Source: Dryas octopetala
Lineage: Eukaryota > Streptophyta > Magnoliopsida > Rosales > Rosaceae
NCBI GenBank assembly: GCA_963921425.1
Contig: OY992839.1
Span: 7,481,409-7,545,408, forward strand
Reading direction: 5' to 3'
Length of the DNA stretch: 64,000 nucleotides
The notes under the pieces are model-generated. The model saw only the letters and a program-made list of their open reading frames with translations. It was not told the origin of the DNA and did no database searches. This document shows, piece by piece, positions 10,487 to 21,559 of this stretch. The translations under genes were made by a program, and so were the position numbers. Positions within the stretch are counted from its first letter, which is position 1; each line of letters starts with the position of its first letter.

Positions 10487-13400
10487 AGAAGCGCTGAAGA
10501 GATGGTCAGTGCATTTGGCTGAAGAAACGGCCTGGAAAGACAAAGATGAGATCGATCTCGTCGAATGCTTAAGAGAAGGGCCTGAAGAGGACCGCTTAGA
10601 AATTGAGAAATTGGACCCAGCACCAGCCAAGCTTGATGACTCCAAGGCTGAAGTGCAAGACCCTTTGATTGAAGTGAATTTGGGAACGGCTGAGGAGCAT
10701 AGGCCGGTTTACGTTAACGGCTTGATGGAACCCTCGCTAAGGGCCGAGATGGAGTCAGTTCTGAAGGAGTTCAAAGATTGTTTTGCGTGGGATTACACTG
10801 AAATGCCCGGACTTAATCGTCAGCTAGTGGAGCATCGTCTTCCAATCAAAGACGACTTCAAGCCATTCAAACAACCGCCCCGACGGATGTCAAAAGAAGT
10901 TGAGCTTAGGGTGAAAGAGGAAATTGAAAAACTTTTTACAGCCAAATTTATACGGCCAGCGATATATGTAAAGTGGCTTTCTAATGTTGTCCCTGTAATT
11001 AAAAAGAATGGCAAAATAAGAGTTTGTATTGATTTTCGTAATTTAAATCTTGCAACTCCTAAAGACGAATATCCTATGCCTATGGCCGATCTCCTTGTTG
11101 ATGGAGCGGCCAAACATGAAATGTTGTCATTTATGGATGGCTACTCGGGCTACAACCAAATTAATATAGCAGAGGAAGACGTCCATAAAACAGCATTTAG
11201 GTGCCCAGGGGCGACTGGAGCATTTGAATGGGTAGTGATGCCTTTTGGACTTAAGAATGCTGGTGCAACCTATCAGCGAGCCATGAACGCGATTTTCCAT
11301 GATATGATTGGCAAGACTTTGGAAGTGTATATTGATGATGTGGTTGTAAAGTCGGCCACTCGGTCGGGCCATCTTGGGGATTTAAAGAAAGCCTTCGAAA
11401 GAATGAGGTTGCATAAACTAAAGATGAATCCTCAAAAATGCGCTTTTGGGGTGTCGGCCGGAAACTTTCTAGGCTTTTTAGTCCACCAAAGAGGAATTGA
11501 AGTGGACAAGAATAAGGCCAAAGCCATCATTGACGCACCCCCACCCAAGAACAAAAAGGAATTGCAAAGCTTCCTTGGCCGAATAAACTTTTTGAGAAGG
11601 TTTATTTCAAACTCGGCCGGAAAGACAGAACCTTTTTCCCCACTTCTTAAGCTTAAGGGTGAAGAGGAATTTGTATGGGGAGAACTACAACAGAAGGCAT
11701 TTGAAGCAATTAAAGATTATTTAACCCGGCCACCAGTATTGATTCCGCCTAAGAGAGGCAAACCACTGAAGTTGTACATATCGGCTTCAGAGAACTCTAT
11801 TGGAAGCTTGTTGGCCCAAAACAATGATGAAAAGAAAGAACAGGCCATCCACTACTTAAGTAGAATACTAACGGCGGTGGAAAGAAAATATTCGCCGATC
11901 GAAAAGTTATGTTTGGCTTTATACTTCACAGCCACAAAATTGAGACATTACATGTTGCCTTCTGTTGTCTTTATCATTTCCAAAACAGACCTCATTAAAT
12001 ACATGTTATCCCGGCCTATCATTAGAGGCCGAATTGGAAAATGGACAATGGCTTTGTCTGAATTCTCGTTTAGGTATGTGCCCCAACAATCGGTTAAGGG
12101 CCAAGCCTTAGCCGATTTCCTAGCCGCTCACCCTAGTGTAGAAATAGAAGACATGGAATCATTCGAGATAGCATCTCACTTTCTGGTTCCATGGACGTTA
12201 TACTTTGATGGGTCAAGTACTGCGGCCGCATCTGGGACCGGAATTGTGATCGTTTCTCCGGGGAGTTTTAGAGCACAATATGCCTTCCAATTAGACTTCG
12301 CATGTTCAAATAATCAAGCCGAATATGAAGCGTTAATTATCGGCCTGGAAATTTTGAGGGAGCTAGGGGCAGCCAATATAATGATCATGGGTGATTCCAT
12401 GTTAGTTATTAAACAATTGACCGAAGAGTATAATTGTTATAGTGCGGTGTTGTCAGAATACCGTGAAATGGCCATACAATTAATGGGCGACTTTGACGAA
12501 GTTAATATGGAGCATGTTCCTCGGGATTTGAATTGGGAGGCCAATGAATTGGCCCAACTTGCATCTGGTGCACACCTATCTGAGGGGTTGGCTGAGAAAT
12601 TCTTTAAAGTAGAAAGAAGATCTTTGCCTTCGGTTCAGGAAAGGGGATTGATGATCGGAGCAATACCGTCAGGAGTTACGCCAGAAGATTGGCGTTACCC
12701 TCTTCTCCAATACTTAAGGCGTCCAACCGAGAAGCACAGTCGAAGAATAAGACTTCAGGCAAGAAACTATGTGGTTATGAACGGTGATTTATATAGAAAA
12801 GGGTTTGACGACTTGCTGTTGAGGTGCCTAGGGAAGAAGGAAGCCATGCAAATAATGGCTGAGGTCCATGAAGGAGTATGCGGTGCCCACCAACCCGGAA
12901 TTAAGATGAGGTGGTTGATCAGGAGACATGGCTTCTATTGGCCAACTATCCTAAAAGATTGCATCACATATGCGAAAGGTTGCCAGCCTTGCCAAAGGCA
13001 TGGTCCGATCCAACACGTGCCGGCATCAACGTTGAACCCTATAATCAAACCTTGGCCATTCAGAGGTTGGGCTATGGATGTGATCGGAGAGATTCACCCA
13101 ACTTCAAGTAAGGGTCATTCCTACATCTTAGTGGCCACTGACTACTTCACTAAGTGGGTCGAAGCTGTACCTTTGAAGAAGGTATCGCAGGTAGAGGTCA
13201 TCCAATTCGTGAAAGAAAACATTATTCACCGTTTCGGTCTACCCGAGTCCATTACCACTGATCGGGGAAAATATTTCATAGGGGCGGATGTTAAGGCATT
13301 CATGGAAAAGAATGAGATCAAGTTGCATCACTCCACCCCATATTATGCCCAAGCTAATGGTCAGGCAGAGGCTAGCAACAAGGTTATCAAAAATATCATT

Positions 13401-13961
13401 CAAAAAGCTATAACGGACAAGCCAAAGAAGTGGCACGAAATATTATCCGAAACCTTGTGGGCATATCGGACATCAAGGAGATCGGGGACAGGAACGACAC
13501 CGTTTGCTTTAACGTATGGGCATGACGCGGTTTTACCTTTGGAAATAGCAGTCAAGTCCTTGCGGGTTGCCCTCCAAGGAAATTTAACACCGGATGAGTA
13601 CACTCAAGCCATGGTTCAAGAGCTCGAAGAGATGGATGAGTCAAGGTTGAAAGCCTTGGACAACTTAAAACTTCAAAAACAAGCTGTAGCAAGGGCGTAC
13701 AATAAGAAAACGAGGGCCAAAAGTTTCGGGGAGGGCGATTTAGTTTGGAAAACCATCTTGCCTCTTGGTAAGCATGATCGACAATTCGGAAAATGGTCAC
13801 CCACATGGAAGGGACCATTCACTGTGGTTAAGGTTTTAGGTAAAGGAGCGTATCAATTAATGGACTATGATGGCCAACTTCATGATGCTCCAATCAACGG
13901 CCGATATTTAAAGCGATACTACCCAACGGCTTGGGAATTGATGCAAAACAAAAGCTCATGA
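10410..13961 (+). CDS. RT - RNase H - second RNase H - integrase polyprotein (pol)
   Basis: One open frame of 1183 codons. RT lies at about 10830-11410, with VCIDFRNLN, VMPFGLKNAGATYQ and the catalytic YIDDVVVKS at 11328. The Ty3-type RNase H and connection follow to about 12120. A second, archaeal-type RNase H is at 12200-12570 (LYFDGSSTAA, the NQAEYEALI strand and the GDSMLVI strand); this duplicate domain is diagnostic of the Tat lineage. Integrase comes next, with an HHCC zinc finger (about 12866-13003, ending CQPCQRH), the DDE core (AMDVIGEI, TDRGKYF, NGQAEASNK) and a C-terminal GPFTVVKVLGKGAYQL module near 13810-13860. This frame looks whole. Confidence 0.93.
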   Translation: MSGQCWLTCLHQYPYPMMDKNQETIEEALKRWSVHLAEETAWKDKDEIDLVECLREGPEEDRLEIEKLDPAPAKLDDSKAEVQDPLIEVNLGTAEEHRPVYVNGLMEPSLRAEMESVLKEFKDCFAWDYTEMPGLNRQLVEHRLPIKDDFKPFKQPPRRMSKEVELRVKEEIEKLFTAKFIRPAIYVKWLSNVVPVIKKNGKIRVCIDFRNLNLATPKDEYPMPMADLLVDGAAKHEMLSFMDGYSGYNQINIAEEDVHKTAFRCPGATGAFEWVVMPFGLKNAGATYQRAMNAIFHDMIGKTLEVYIDDVVVKSATRSGHLGDLKKAFERMRLHKLKMNPQKCAFGVSAGNFLGFLVHQRGIEVDKNKAKAIIDAPPPKNKKELQSFLGRINFLRRFISNSAGKTEPFSPLLKLKGEEEFVWGELQQKAFEAIKDYLTRPPVLIPPKRGKPLKLYISASENSIGSLLAQNNDEKKEQAIHYLSRILTAVERKYSPIEKLCLALYFTATKLRHYMLPSVVFIISKTDLIKYMLSRPIIRGRIGKWTMALSEFSFRYVPQQSVKGQALADFLAAHPSVEIEDMESFEIASHFLVPWTLYFDGSSTAAASGTGIVIVSPGSFRAQYAFQLDFACSNNQAEYEALIIGLEILRELGAANIMIMGDSMLVIKQLTEEYNCYSAVLSEYREMAIQLMGDFDEVNMEHVPRDLNWEANELAQLASGAHLSEGLAEKFFKVERRSLPSVQERGLMIGAIPSGVTPEDWRYPLLQYLRRPTEKHSRRIRLQARNYVVMNGDLYRKGFDDLLLRCLGKKEAMQIMAEVHEGVCGAHQPGIKMRWLIRRHGFYWPTILKDCITYAKGCQPCQRHGPIQHVPASTLNPIIKPWPFRGWAMDVIGEIHPTSSKGHSYILVATDYFTKWVEAVPLKKVSQVEVIQFVKENIIHRFGLPESITTDRGKYFIGADVKAFMEKNEIKLHHSTPYYAQANGQAEASNKVIKNIIQKAITDKPKKWHEILSETLWAYRTSRRSGTGTTPFALTYGHDAVLPLEIAVKSLRVALQGNLTPDEYTQAMVQELEEMDESRLKALDNLKLQKQAVARAYNKKTRAKSFGEGDLVWKTILPLGKHDRQFGKWSPTWKGPFTVVKVLGKGAYQLMDYDGQLHDAPINGRYLKRYYPTAWELMQNKSS

Positions 13962-14179
13962 GAAATATAATCATAAGGATGAGTAGAAAGCCGACCAATA
14001 TATATATATATATCATTTTTTAAAAAAAAAAAAATGGCCAACACGAAAAATATGTACCCAAAAATGGGACAAGGCTATCAAAGCAAGGCCATAAATGGCC
14101 AAAAATCATAAGTCAGCCATTATAAAACAAAAGTGGCTGAAATCAACAGATAAATCCCAAAATAGGCAACTATGATCGG

Positions 14180-17100
14180 GGACTAAACATGGCCAAAGTC
14201 TCAAAATAAGGCTAAAAGTGACGGAAAATGGTGGCTTTGAAGGTGTCCCAATGACTCTCAGCAATGCTCATGGCCGCGACAAGGCCAGCCTGTTTCTTGG
14301 AGAAGTCCTCTTGAGCACGAATCAGCTCCTGAAGGCGGGCCTCAATGGGTTTGGCCCCCTGAATACGTGCAGTGAACTTAGAGGCTAACTCGGCCTGTTG
14401 GGCATCAATCTTTCTCTTCTGCTCCTCAAGGTCATGATAAAGTTACATCTCCTCCTCGCTTGCGACGGCCTCAGCTACAAGAACATTCTTAGTAAACAGA
14501 ATTTCTGTGGCTAGGCTAAGTCCAGCCTGGTGCTCGGCCCGGGCGTGATGGTAGCTGGCCGCAGTCGACTCAAGTAGCTGAAACGAGAACTCTATCATGG
14601 TCCCAATGCCAGCAACCACAGGGTTGGCCAAGGATAGCCTAGCAATGGCATCTCGAAGCTTAGCCCGAAAGGCTTCGTCTCACATCGCCTCAAGACCTTG
14701 AGCGAATAAGGCCTCAAAATCAGTCTTCACTTGGCCACTACATGGCCCAAGGATGGAAGACTCGGAGGCTGAAGTAGTGGAGGCAGTAGCGGCTGCAATC
14801 AGACAATGGAAGCGCTTCAAGGAATCCGTAGCTCCCGTGTCCATCATAGGTGAACCCTGAAAATTTTAAGTGGAGTAAGAGGCCATTGGGGGAAATAGAA
14901 GTTAAGTATGCAAGGCCACGGAAACATACTCTAAATGGCTGAGAGGTCATAATGGCCATGGATTCGGAGGTTGGGGTTGCCGGAACCACTAGCGTAGAAA
15001 CTTGTGAGCTGGAACCAGCAGTAGAAGTGGGGACAAGTGTCTCGGCCATGAATCCCTACAAGAAAACTCAAATGAATAAAAGATATGATTTTTTAGGCTG
15101 AAATGAGGTTTTTGGACAATTACTTACTGGGATTGTCAGAGGAGGCGATGTATGAGCAACGTGAATCTCTGTATCAAGGCCATTAGAGTTGGCCCCAGCA
15201 ACCAAGGAGATGTCAAGGGTCGGCATGGCTTTATTCTAAAGTGATAGGCGATTAGAAGTTAGATGTGCTACAAGGCCAGCTGAGAATTTATATGAAGAAA
15301 TAGAGTTACGTACCTTTGTTGCTTGTGGCTGAAGGACAATAGCCATATCCGTAGAAGTCCCTGGAGCAGTCTCAGTGGCATAGTCCAAATGAGGGTTATT
15401 TGGGGATGTGATGTTGGCCTCAGTGGGTTCTTGGCCAAGTGAACTAGCTAGAAGTGCAGGAGATGTTCGAACCACAACCTATGATGGATAAAATGGGTTA
15501 GGTATGCCTCACAAACATATATTAAAAAAAAAAAAAAAAAAAAAAGGAAATAAAGGGGTTTAAGAAATTTGAGCTACCTCACTACCCACCTCCGAGTGGG
15601 GAGATGAAGACTTGTTCCCATCAGGCTGAGTCACTAAGTCGTCAGACATAGTGATGATGTGACCATAAGGGACCTCTCCCATGTCCAAAAGTGTCTCCAC
15701 ACACCCATTAGTTGGCTGAGAAACAAGGCTAGCCACCTGCAAAATATGGGTTAGAGTGGTGCAATCCCAATATTCGCCAAAAGTTTAGAGAAACATGTTT
15801 ACCCTTTGCTTAGCAGCAAGTAAAGAGTCATTTGGTGGCAAGTACATTGGCATATAATACATGTTTGCGGATGTGTTTTGCGGGCCAACATTCATGGCCC
15901 CAGAAGAAGAAGGGGATGAGGAATTGGCGGCCCGCTAGTACAAGGATAAGGAAATTAGTAAATTTCTAAAAGATTATAATAAAAGAAATAATTCGGCCAA
16001 CATCGGCCGTATTTCTCAAAATGGCCAATATTGGCCGTAATTTGTAAATTGGTCAACATTGGCCGAAATTCTTAGAATGACCAATGTTGGCCATAATCCT
16101 TAAGTAAAAGACAATGCATACCTGAGGCTCAGGAGGGTGCCTAGGTCGTATCTTCAAAGGGACGCCCTCCGAAGAGTCTTCATCCTCGAGCATGGCCAAT
16201 GAGGCTTTTGACTTAGGCTTAAGCTCTAAATAAGGAAGAAATTTGTTAGTGGGCCATTAAAGCAAATATAACAGTTATTTGAAACGAAGCTTACTCGATT
16301 TGATGAGTGGTGCCCTACGCGTGGCCACAGTTTTCTTGACTCGTTTTCTCTTGACAACTGCAGGGGAGGCATCTGAATCCTCATCCGAGGCGTTTGAGAA
16401 TGAATCTAAGTAGCAAATGGAGTGAAAAATTAGTTTCATGCAAAAAAAAAAAAAAAAAAGGTCTTACTCGAATCCGAATGAGGAGTCTTGCGCTTGGCCA
16501 AAACTTTTGCTTTCTTGTTTTTCACAGGGGGGGCATCCGAAAAATCTTCATCCGAGGTGCCCAAAAGAGGGGCTAACGAAATAAAGGTCAACAGTTTATT
16601 TTTTGTCTAAATATATATGACGGTATAAGTTGAACATAAAGAAGTGAGGCAAACCTTGGGGCCGAGTTTTGCGGCTCACTTGGCCACGAGGAGGTACGGC
16701 AACAAAAGAATCTTCTGGCTCTGACTCGCTAGTTTCTTCATACTCTTGGGTATCAGCCTCGCCATCTACAAAGGGGAACATAAACGGTGAGTATAGATAT
16801 AAATGGTCAAGTATCAAAGGAGTCAAGTAAAATGAAATGATGAATACCAGAGGGTTGGCCCACGACCACTTTTTGGGCTAACTTGGATTTGGCCATCTTT
16901 ACACAATTGGCCGACATGGGACAACCATCAAATAAAGATGTGGCCCGCTCAACGTCTGGCACAAGGAACCAAGAACGAACAAACATTTCCCACCATGCCA
17001 CAAAGTGGGGTGTGGCCGAGAAATCTACTGCCAATGGGGGAGCTTTAAACCCGGCCAATAATTCCCCGTTTAGTGTATCGAGGGTCTTGCATTTCTCTAC

Positions 17101-18457
17101 TTCTTTGAATTCACTCCTACTTGAGTCACACTTGTTGCGAGAAGGCATATAAGGAGCAGGGATGGTTTGGGTAAAACCAAATTGGCGGCTAACGGCCGAC
17201 GTCCAATACAACTCACAACCACAAGAGTGGACAGACTTTAGGCTAACAATGAACCCATAAGCCAAGTCCCGGGTGACAAGAATGCTACCCCATAAGCTTT
17301 TGTAATCATCCCACGAGTCTTTCGGGGCAGCCGGACTAGGTGGATCCAACAACTCCAAGAAGCGAGGATGCAGGCGTCAAAGACAAACGGCAAATTCATC
17401 CGGGGAACGACTCTCCAAGTTGTAAAATATGGAAAAGTAGTCCTCAACCTTTAGGCCAAGAATGGGGAGAGTAAGAAGTCCTTCACCTAAAACTTTGTGG
17501 GAAGAATGAACCACATCAAGAGGACCCGTTTGAGGAAAGTAAACCTGGAGCCATAATTGAAAAAGCCATATTGGCCCCGAAGTTCGATGGTCCATAGGCT
17601 CGTTGTTGGCTATCTTCCAAAGACCGCGGTAGAGGTGGGAAAGCACAATAGGGCCAAGAGCTACGGGAATGCCGGTGGCCAACAATTCGGCCAAAGATTG
17701 GGACTCCGTGGTCATCATACCGCTACCCGTGCAAAAGATGTATTTGCACAACCAAACTTGCAAAAATGCAACATGTTCCTTGGTCGAAATGGTCTTGGAA
17801 GCTTTGACATTGGTCTTTACAAATGTCACATAATTCCTAGCTTTTTTACTTGAGTAGTCGAGTTTTTCTTTGTTTTTGGGGAGTGTTGCCGCGCTAATAT
17901 TTGCACCGTATGGCCGAAAACCCGCAATAGCGGCCAAGTCCAAGAGGGTGGGTGTCATCATCCCAAACCGTAATCTCAAAGTGTTGGTGGAGGTGGACCA
18001 AAAACATAGGGCGGCCGAAATTAGTGCCCGATCACACTCAAAACGGCCATGGTAGCAAAGCTTCAATGCATCATATATCCCACTTTGAATCCATAGTGGC
18101 TTGCAAGTCTTCTCTAGTCTCTTAAACCAACGATTCCAATCCATGTCCAGAACCCCATTTGTTTCCTTCGGCTTCATAGGCGATGGCCAACATTTAAATG
18201 GCCTAGTTGCTTCCCACCCTTGCCAATCAAGAGATTCATGGCAAAAAAATAGGAAGGTCTTCTTCCGGAGATGGCATGACCTCGGCAACAACGCTAGGAA
18301 TAGAGCCATGAAAATGAGGGCCAAGGGTGAAAGTCATGACCTCGGGTGCAGCGTCAGGGTCAATGGGATCATAAGGCTCATTTGAGTAAGCATTAACATC
18401 CTTCTTGAGAGCTTCATGAAGTTTCTTATGGTATGCTTTGATAGCCTTTACATCCAT
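14180..18457 (-). CDS. antisense PMD (plant mobile domain) region inside the Tat element
   Basis: Minus-strand coding-like sequence fills the space between integrase and the 3' LTR. The upstream part (about 18457 to 16807) encodes a PMD-type domain: MDWNRWFKRLEKTCKPLW, ALISAALCFWSTSTNTLRL, MTPTLLDLAAIAGFRPYG, then FLQVWLCKYIFCTG and VALGPIVLSHLYRGL. These are hallmarks of the PMD/MAIN family shared by plant transposon-derived and host proteins. The downstream part (about 14630-14230) reads as an Ala/Gln/Lys-rich coiled-coil-like tail. Between them are short open blocks with introns likely, so the region resembles a spliced antisense gene with some decay. Extra antisense ORFs of this sort are known in some plant Ty3/gypsy elements. 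Its role in the element is unknown. Confidence 0.75.
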
Positions 18458-18756
18458 GGTGTGCTTGAAAACAAGAAAAACCCAAAAATAAGGAACTTGA
18501 TGTCACTTGAGCAAAACGACAAACACGTGGTGCGCACACCTTCAAGTACCTAGAACAAGTCAATCATGGCATCCTACAAACCCAAATCCACAAAGAGTGC
18601 ATCAATTTAAGTCACAAAATCAAGTTCAAGACCAATTTCAAGTAAGCATTTATTAGAGATTAAACGAAAATTGAAGAATTTTGACAATTCAAGAGGAGGA
18701 AATAGCTTGAGTTGGGTAAAGTGATGTACCTTGCATTGGTTGGGGGAGAAGATTTC

Positions 18757-19269
18757 TTGCGAGAATATTGCAGCAATTTGGTTAGGAAGTCATGGATTTG
18801 TAGTACCCATGAATTTGTAGGGCCATGGTGAGAAAGAAAAAATAAAATAAAAGAAGATGGGAGGTGGTACTGCTGCAGCTATTCTATAATCCAATTTGAG
18901 TATGGAGTGAAGACCGGATCTAGGCCCCAGAATCTGTTCCCTCTTGGTGAACCTGTTGATGTGTTAGCTGCAAATGCTATGTCAAATCCCGCATATAAGG
19001 CAGTTCGTGATTATACCCCCAGGTAGCAACTCTTCATAGGAGATGATGAAGGAAATACTGCTTTGCAAAGTCAACTTTAAGAATGAGCTCATTGATCGCC
19101 GTGTAATCTTGTATCTGAATGACTGTGGTTGTGGAAGGAAGTATTGCCGAGAACATGCAGCAGTTTGGTTAAGAAGCCATGGATTTGTAGTACCCATGAA
19201 TTTGTAGGGCCATGGTGAGAAAGAAAAAATAAAATAAAAGAAGATGGGAAGTGGTACTGCTGCAGCTAT
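18757..19269 (+). repeat. 126-bp direct repeats flanking a possible captured host fragment
   Basis: Positions 18757-18882 and 19144-19269 are ~90% identical direct repeats inside the retrotransposon's 3' region. The space between has short forward open stretches with gene-like composition (FPLGEPVDVLAANAMSNPAY; then NELIDRRVILYLNDCGCGRK running into the second repeat). I do not recognise the protein. The stretches are interrupted and non-functional. It could be a host segment carried in by the element or a remnant of an older insertion. Confidence 0.45.
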
Positions 19270-19840
19270 CGGGTCTGGAAGCAAAAAGCAAGGTTGGTTG
19301 GTTTCTAGAAATGGGCGTGTATATATGCATATATGTATATATATGTATATGTATACTTATGTAAAGAGAAGCAATGAAGTCTTTTGGCTGACATGGGTGC
19401 AAGGAGTGTTTAAACATTGGCCAATAAAAAATGGCCTTGCAGCAAAAATATCTCTTTTGAGTTGATGTTTCTTAAGCCAAGTAAATAAGTACATCTACAG
19501 CATGACAAATTGTTTTGATTTCCTAAGATGCTTTGTCAACGTCAACCATCATCAAATTTTCCTTCTTAGCTAAGGAATGAATGAACTACCAAGAAGACAA
19601 AATAGTGGCTTAGTTACAGATTCTATATATATATATATATATATATAAATGTATTTTGTTATACATATATAGTAACTATAGTTGGATATACATACATTAA
19701 TATATATTACCCTTTATATGTTAATATGGATATGTGTATTAGCCAACTCTTGGCTATTATTTGAGGCTATGCTCCTCCAAATTTTTTGGCAAAAAAATAA
19801 AATATGGGCCAAAGTTGCCCACAATTCTTATAGGCCAATA

Positions 19841-19878
<38 letters not shown>

Positions 19879-19993
19879 GCAAAGAATGCCACATTTTTTT
19901 TTTATAGGCCAATTAAATGATAATGGCCATTCTCGGCGTGCAAGAGAAAGAAAAACTAAAACTTTATAGTCTCAAATTGCTTAGACTATAAAG

Positions 19994-20006
19994 CTTGGGG
20001 GGCAAA
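19994..20006 (+). other. polypurine tract of Tat element
   Basis: The G-rich run CTTGGGGGGCAAA lies directly before the TGTT start of the 3' LTR. It is the expected position of the plus-strand primer. Confidence 0.8.
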
Positions 20007-21559
20007 TGTTTGTACCCAAAACTGACACTTGGGTTATTATTGGCCATTTTTCATATTGGTCATTTTTCATATTGGCCATTTCTCATATTGACCATTTTTC
20101 ATATTGGCCATTTTTCATATTGGCCATTTCTCATATTGGCCATTTCTCACATTGGCCATTTCTCACATTGGCCATTTTTCATATTGGCCATTTCTCACAT
20201 TGGCCATTTTTCATATTGGCCATTTCTCACATTGGCCATTTTTCATATTGGCCATTTCTCATATTGGCCATTTCTCACATTGGCCATTTTTCATATTGGC
20301 CATTTCTCACATTGGCCATTTTCGTGTAGTGGCTAAGAATATTTTCTTGGCCCATATATTATTTGGTGGCTAACTTACTTTGGGGCCAATGGGTGTTTTA
20401 ACCTACTCCTCTTTAAATTGTGGTTTAAGGGCCAATAATTGTTTAAGACTACTAGCCAATATGGCCCACGACCCAAAAGAAATTTTTAAGGCCAGTAATG
20501 AGATTATAAAATAGATGAACCCGTCTCAATAAAGGGGCCGGTAGAGATTTCCACGGCCCATTCGCATAATCAACTCCGAAAAATGAGTCCAAAATTGCTA
20601 GGAAGCCAAATCAAGCAATGAGTCCAACTTTAGAAATAATTCGGAAAGTTTTGCGAATAAAGTCACCTAGATGGACAAGGACTCAATACGATCAAGTAAA
20701 GGAATCATACTATGGAAAGAATTTCAATCCTCATCAATAACAAAACTTGGCCGCCAAGAAGAAATCTCAGAAGTTCGAGTCCTACTAGGAGAAGGAAGAT
20801 GATTTCGGGCCAGGAAATGGCCCATTATCTAGGGTTGTATCCTAGCACCCTTATAAATAGAGGCATTCGAGGGAAGAGTGGACAGACATTCAGCATCCAA
20901 TACACCCAGATACTCAAATCTCAAGAATCTCTCAAAGTTCTTTTGCTTTCAATTTCTTTTTAGTTGCTACCGTTCGAGGTGCTTTTAGGCTTCTCATAAC
21001 TTTAGTCTCAAGATCATTAGGTTTGTAGCTCTGCCATTGCCTTCACAAGGATTGTGGTATCGATTTATTTTACGCACTTTAAGTTCATGCAATTGGATCG
21101 TTTTTATTTTAATTCTTGTTCAAGTTCTTTACTCAATACATAAATGTTTATTTTGTTTATTGTTCTTTTTAATATTGAAGTTGATTTAGTTGGCAATAAT
21201 AGCGTTGAGTTTCAGTATAATTTTATCGTCCATAGTTTCTTTTATCTTTTTGGCCAATTTCATCATTGTATTCACGAATTCAACAACACTGTTCTAAGGA
21301 GGCCGAGACGCGACTCGGACTCTGATTCCGACTAAAGCCTTGTCCCCGAGGCTAGAAAAGAATCCAGGCCAAGAGTGGTTCCTAGCTTGGCCGCACAATC
21401 GTTGGATTGGATTTCAGATTTAGGCGCAATACCCCAACATTACCATCCCAATTTCTATTGTGGCCTAGTTTGAGGCCCAATAGTGGTACGCCCCGCACAC
21501 TCACATCCAAACGGACCAAAAATCACTTTTGGCCAACCTTGGTTAAAAACTAGTGAACA
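20007..21559 (+). repeat. 3' LTR
   Basis: 1553 bp, TGTTTGTACCC to GTGAACA, followed at once by the CCCAG duplication at 21560-21564. It matches the 5' LTR at about 99.4% outside the 16-bp array. Its TATA box is at 20852-20859. Confidence 0.95.
20042..20330 (+). repeat. 16-bp tandem array in 3' LTR (18 units)
   Basis: There are eighteen units of the same GGCCATTTYTCAYATT repeat, with one 17-bp terminal variant. The order of variants differs from the 5' LTR array, showing repeat gain or loss since insertion or a mismatch generated during replication. Confidence 0.93.

Larger units (their letters stand above)
4474..21559 (+). mobile_element. Tat-lineage Ty3/gypsy LTR retrotransposon
   Basis: The element is 17,086 bp with LTRs of 1601 and 1553 bp bounded by TGTT...AACA, a primer-binding-like site six bases inside the 5' LTR, a purine tract before the 3' LTR, and a perfect 5-bp target duplication. 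Sense parts in order are gag, protease, RT, RNase H, a second (archaeal-type) RNase H and integrase. The second RNase H marks the plant Tat (Ogre/Retand) lineage. About 6 kb of extra 3' sequence carries an antisense PMD region. Outside their internal repeat array the LTRs differ at roughly eight positions in about 1.26 kb (~0.6%), suggesting insertion within a few hundred thousand years to about half a million years at usual plant rates. It looks structurally complete at the DNA level. The gag-protease part appears broken in about two or three places, while pol is one long open frame. Confidence 0.95.

Noticed and set aside
6552-13818. Many minus-strand ORFs up to 288 codons across the gag-pol region.
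   Set aside because: They are shadows of the sense polyprotein frames, with no domain of their own.
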